Shown here piece after piece: positions 15,701 through 18,271 of a stretch of 18,271 nt of DNA. Under the pieces are notes generated by a model that saw only the letters and a list, made by a program, of their open reading frames with translations, was not told the DNA's origin and did no database searches. The DNA comes from Puia dinghuensis (GTDB lineage: Bacteria > Bacteroidota > Bacteroidia > Chitinophagales > Chitinophagaceae), in contig JAMFRX010000704.1 in the NCBI GenBank assembly GCA_026224995.1, positions 1 to 18,271 of the forward strand, written 5' to 3'. The translations under genes and the position numbers were made by a program. Every line of letters begins with the position of its first letter. Position 1 is the stretch's first letter.

Positions 15701-16708
15701 ATGCGAAGGATACTTCAGCTGATCTTACTGGTTTCGATCTTGTTTGCCGCTAACAGCTTTTTTCCCTATGCTGGTAAATTTTCGGACCCGCAGCCGGTAC
15801 CCGGGCAATCCTGGCGTCTGCGCCTGTCCGATTCAGCGACTCTTGGAATGATCTGGGTCGAAAAAGGCAGCTTTATGATGGGTAGCCCGTTATCAGAACC
15901 GGGACGCAAGCAGGACGAAGGACCTCAGAGGACAGTAACGTTGACCAAAGGATATTGGATGGGCAGAACAGAGGTGACAATCGGTCAATGGAAGGCGGTG
16001 ATGCATACAACCATGCGGGAAAAAGTGCTCAACCTGTTGAGCGATACCACACTGGTCGATATTGAAGGGAAAAAGCAAGTATTGCGCGAGTTCATGCACT
16101 TTAAACGCGACGATCCGGATAGGATAATGGCCGGAGAAAGCGATAGTCTTCCAATGTATTTTGTCAGCTGGAATGAGGCCATGGACTTTTGCAATAAACT
16201 AACCCAAAAAGAGCGGTCAGCAGGACGGCTGCCTGCCGGGTATGAATATAGTCTTCCAACAGAAGCGCAGTGGGAGTTTGCCTGCCGGGCAGGCACCACG
16301 ACTGCAAGTTTTGCAGGCCCTGTAACTATCCTGGGAAATGTCGCTCCGGTACTGGATAGTGTTGCCTGGTATGTCGGTAACAGTGCAATAGGCTATTCGG
16401 GCCGGGGGCTTGGCGTGCCTGCGGCCGGACCTCGGGCGTCCGGTGAAAAAACACCCAATGCCTGGGGCTTTCAGGATATGCCGGGCAATCTATGGGAGTG
16501 GTGCAGGGATTGGTATGGACCTTACACCGGGGGAACCCTTACCAATCCCATGGGGCCTGGCAGTGGAATGGACCGGGTGAACCGTGGTGGTAGTTGGGGC
16601 AGCGGCGCTAACGATTCCCGTTCCGCCAACAGGGCTAAAAATCCGCCGGCAGAAATGAGCGCCTATCGGGGATTTCGTCTGGCGCTTTGCGCTGTACAGA
16701 GGAACTAG
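15701..16708 (+). CDS. Secreted SUMF1/FGE-sulfatase-fold protein lacking the catalytic cysteines
   Basis: The fold is that of formylglycine-generating enzyme, which oxidises a cysteine of sulfatases, but many relatives in Bacteroidota are non-enzymatic or of unknown role. It begins with a signal peptide (hydrophobic residues about 4-20) and no lipobox Cys. The SUMF1 domain spans about 49-332: MIWVEKGSFMMGS, GYWMGRTEVTIGQW, SWNEAMDFCN, YSLPTEAQWEFACRAGTT, MPGNLWEWCRDWYG, NRGGSWGSG, YRGFRLA. The FGE cysteine pair follows the GGS motif at +3 and +8; here those positions are S301 and S306, so oxidase activity of the FGE type is not expected. Between TEVTIGQW and the SWNEA segment there is a long insert (about residues 103-150) compared with short family members. 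No sulfatase gene is in the window. Monocistronic by position; the following gene is convergent. Confidence is high for the fold and low for function. Confidence 0.9.
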   Translation: MRRILQLILLVSILFAANSFFPYAGKFSDPQPVPGQSWRLRLSDSATLGMIWVEKGSFMMGSPLSEPGRKQDEGPQRTVTLTKGYWMGRTEVTIGQWKAVMHTTMREKVLNLLSDTTLVDIEGKKQVLREFMHFKRDDPDRIMAGESDSLPMYFVSWNEAMDFCNKLTQKERSAGRLPAGYEYSLPTEAQWEFACRAGTTTASFAGPVTILGNVAPVLDSVAWYVGNSAIGYSGRGLGVPAAGPRASGEKTPNAWGFQDMPGNLWEWCRDWYGPYTGGTLTNPMGPGSGMDRVNRGGSWGSGANDSRSANRAKNPPAEMSAYRGFRLALCAVQRN

Positions 16709-16771
16709 CTCAGAAGAAACAGGACAAAGCTCGACTATGATCAATGGTCCCGGTATAGCAAAGGGCTGATG

Positions 16772-18271
16772 TTACTCTGTTTTCAAGCTTTTCACTGGAT
16801 TGGCTATTGCTGCCTTGATCGCTTGAAGGCTGACCGTGATCAATGCGATCATCAATGTCGCCAGCCCGGCGATCACAAAAACCCACCAGCCAATATTGAT
16901 ACGATAAGCGAAACTTTCAAGCCATTTATTCATTACCCACCAGGCAATAGGAAAGCCTATCAATGTAGCAATACCCACCAGCCTGACAAATTCCTTTGAC
17001 AACATGGACACAATGCGGCCCACGCTGGCGCCCAACACCTTGCGGATACCTATCTCTTTGGTTCGCTGCTCTGCCGCATAAGTAATCAACCCGAACAGGC
17101 CAAGGCATGCAATAAATATGGCGAATACTGCAAATGTTGTGAAGAGCTTGCCGGTCTGTTGCTCGGCATTATACATGCTGTTGAAATCATTATCCATGAA
17201 TGTATAACTGAAGGGGAGCCCCGGTGCAATGCTGGCCCATTTGTCCTGAATTTGGCCTAGTAAGGCGGGAATATCATTGGTTTTGAAACGGACAGCAATA
17301 TCCCCCCAGCTTTGCTCCAAATGCATTACCATCGGGCCAATCTTATCGTGCATGGAGCTGAAATTAAAATCTTTCACAATGCCAATCACATGAAAAGCCT
17401 TTGGCTTGTTGCTATCGCCCGGGAGATACAATTTTGCATCGGAAAGGTCTTTCCATCCAAGCATTTTGGCTGCAGTTTCATTTAAAATGATTCCTGTGGA
17501 GTCAGTCCTATATTCCCTCGAGAAATTTCTTCCATTTTCGATTTGCATACCCAGTGTGGGGATATAACTTTCGTCCACATAGATACTTGTCAATATGATT
17601 ATATTTTTGGCATTTAAAGTCGCATCGCGGAACCAACCTCTCTGGTTAAGATTGGCTGCCCCTGCCGTTGGAAGGTCTGCTGAAATGGAAGCCTGCGCTA
17701 CTCCGGGCAGTCTTAACAACTCTTCCCTGAATGTATGTATCTGTCTGTCCAGGTTTTCCGTGTTATGGAGAACCAATACGCGCTCACGATCATATCCTAT
17801 TTTCTTGCTTCGGATGTAGCCCAACTGGTTATAAATAACAATGGTGCCTATTATCAGTATCATTGAAATACTAAATTGGAAAACCACCAGGCTGCTGCGC
17901 AGCCAGCCGTGTCTGAATCCGGAAGCGACAGAACCTTTCAGTACCCGAATAGGATTGAAGGAAGATAGATAAAATGCAGGATAGCTGCCAGCGGCGCATC
18001 CGACAACAAAAACCAAAGCGATCAGCGCAGGAAGGAGCAACGAGGAGAACAAGATGCCGACATGCATTTGCTTACCCGAAACCTGGTTGAACAGCGGGAG
18101 TAACAATGACGATAGAAAAAGAGCCAGCAGTAATGCAAGATAGCTCATTAATACAGATTCAACCAGGAACTGCATGATCAAATTATTTCTTGTTGAACCT
18201 GACACCTTTCTTATGCCGACTTCCTTAGCTCTATTGGTGGAACGGGAGGTGGAAAGGTTCATGAAGTTTAC
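16772..18271 (-). CDS. MacB/FtsX-type ABC transporter permease, 5' end cut by window
   Basis: Inner-membrane permease of the MacB/FtsX family, which works with a separate ATPase to move peptides, lipoproteins or drugs, or as a mechanotransmission device. The frame is open to the last base of the window (VNF precedes the first internal Met), so the start lies outside. Full-length two-unit permeases of this type are about 780-800 residues, so roughly the first 290 are missing. Present, in order: the end of the first FtsX unit (RAKEVGIRKVSGS loop, membrane segments at about 33-55 and 72-95), a further segment (about 124-146), the second extracytoplasmic MacB_PCD domain (about 150-365), then a second FtsX unit (segments at about 370-395, 420-440 and 460-485) with the matching loop RTKEIGIRKVLGAS. 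The two loops reveal the internal duplication. The ATPase gene is not visible. It converges on the SUMF1-like gene over a 63-bp spacer without an obvious hairpin. Confidence 0.92.
   Translation of the reverse strand, partial: VNFMNLSTSRSTNRAKEVGIRKVSGSTRNNLIMQFLVESVLMSYLALLLALFLSSLLLPLFNQVSGKQMHVGILFSSLLLPALIALVFVVGCAAGSYPAFYLSSFNPIRVLKGSVASGFRHGWLRSSLVVFQFSISMILIIGTIVIYNQLGYIRSKKIGYDRERVLVLHNTENLDRQIHTFREELLRLPGVAQASISADLPTAGAANLNQRGWFRDATLNAKNIIILTSIYVDESYIPTLGMQIENGRNFSREYRTDSTGIILNETAAKMLGWKDLSDAKLYLPGDSNKPKAFHVIGIVKDFNFSSMHDKIGPMVMHLEQSWGDIAVRFKTNDIPALLGQIQDKWASIAPGLPFSYTFMDNDFNSMYNAEQQTGKLFTTFAVFAIFIACLGLFGLITYAAEQRTKEIGIRKVLGASVGRIVSMLSKEFVRLVGIATLIGFPIAWWVMNKWLESFAYRINIGWWVFVIAGLATLMIALITVSLQAIKAAIANPVKSLKTE

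Noticed and set aside
16709..16771. Possible bidirectional terminator between the SUMF1-like and permease genes
   Set aside because: GAAACAG and CTGTTTTC could pair only across a long loop; there is no compact GC-rich stem with a T-run, so I do not call a terminator.

Overview
The window looks like chromosome of a Bacteroidota species, most likely of the Chitinophagaceae. This rests on gene content (secreted GH92, GH29 and GH97 enzymes with PA14 tails, a FadR-type GntR regulator, a MacB-like permease of the type common in that phylum, a CheB-CheR-PAS-kinase fusion), on the general lack of Shine-Dalgarno sequences, and on a TAnnTTTG promoter box. Composition is moderately GC-rich by eye. I see no insertion sequence, tRNA, rRNA, CRISPR array or prophage.

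Left part (1-8917): a glycan-degradation segment. A 5'-truncated GH92 alpha-mannosidase-family gene and a GH29 alpha-L-fucosidase run rightward as a tight pair. A GH97 glycosidase runs leftward with a LacI-type regulator just upstream of it. The GH29 and GH97 genes meet tail to tail with stop codons directly touching (4209|4210), and both proteins end in the same kind of appendage: chitobiase-C-like beta-sandwich repeat(s) followed by a PA14 domain. The LacI gene is divergent from a FadR-family GntR gene across a 118-bp region. That region holds a perfect match to the FadR-subfamily operator pattern just upstream of a -7 box, which lies almost on the GntR start codon. No SusC/SusD pair is visible here.

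Middle part (8898-15345): a leftward two-gene signalling operon. The first gene is a stand-alone CheB methylesterase without receiver domain and with an intact Ser-His-Asp triad. The second is a giant cytosolic sensor kinase of about 1777 residues: CheB-CheR-PAS-coiled coil-four PAS-GAF-PAS-HisKA-HATPase. The CheB module of the giant protein has Asn where the triad Asp should be; the spacings of its other catalytic residues match the neighbour exactly. No MCP, CheA, CheW or receiver-only protein is encoded in the window, so this is probably a chemotaxis-derived system with a non-chemotactic or unknown output.

Right part (15346-18271): a 355-bp non-coding stretch, then a secreted SUMF1/formylglycine-generating-enzyme-fold protein whose two catalytic cysteine positions are both serine, and finally a leftward MacB/FtsX-type ABC permease cut by the window edge.

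The most notable points are the Glu-to-Gln change at the general-acid position of the GH92 enzyme (shared with mannose-phosphate-cleaving GH92 enzymes), the degenerate/intact CheB pair, and the shared tails of the touching GH29 and GH97 genes. None of these is clearly a new system; they are specific, testable deviations within known families.
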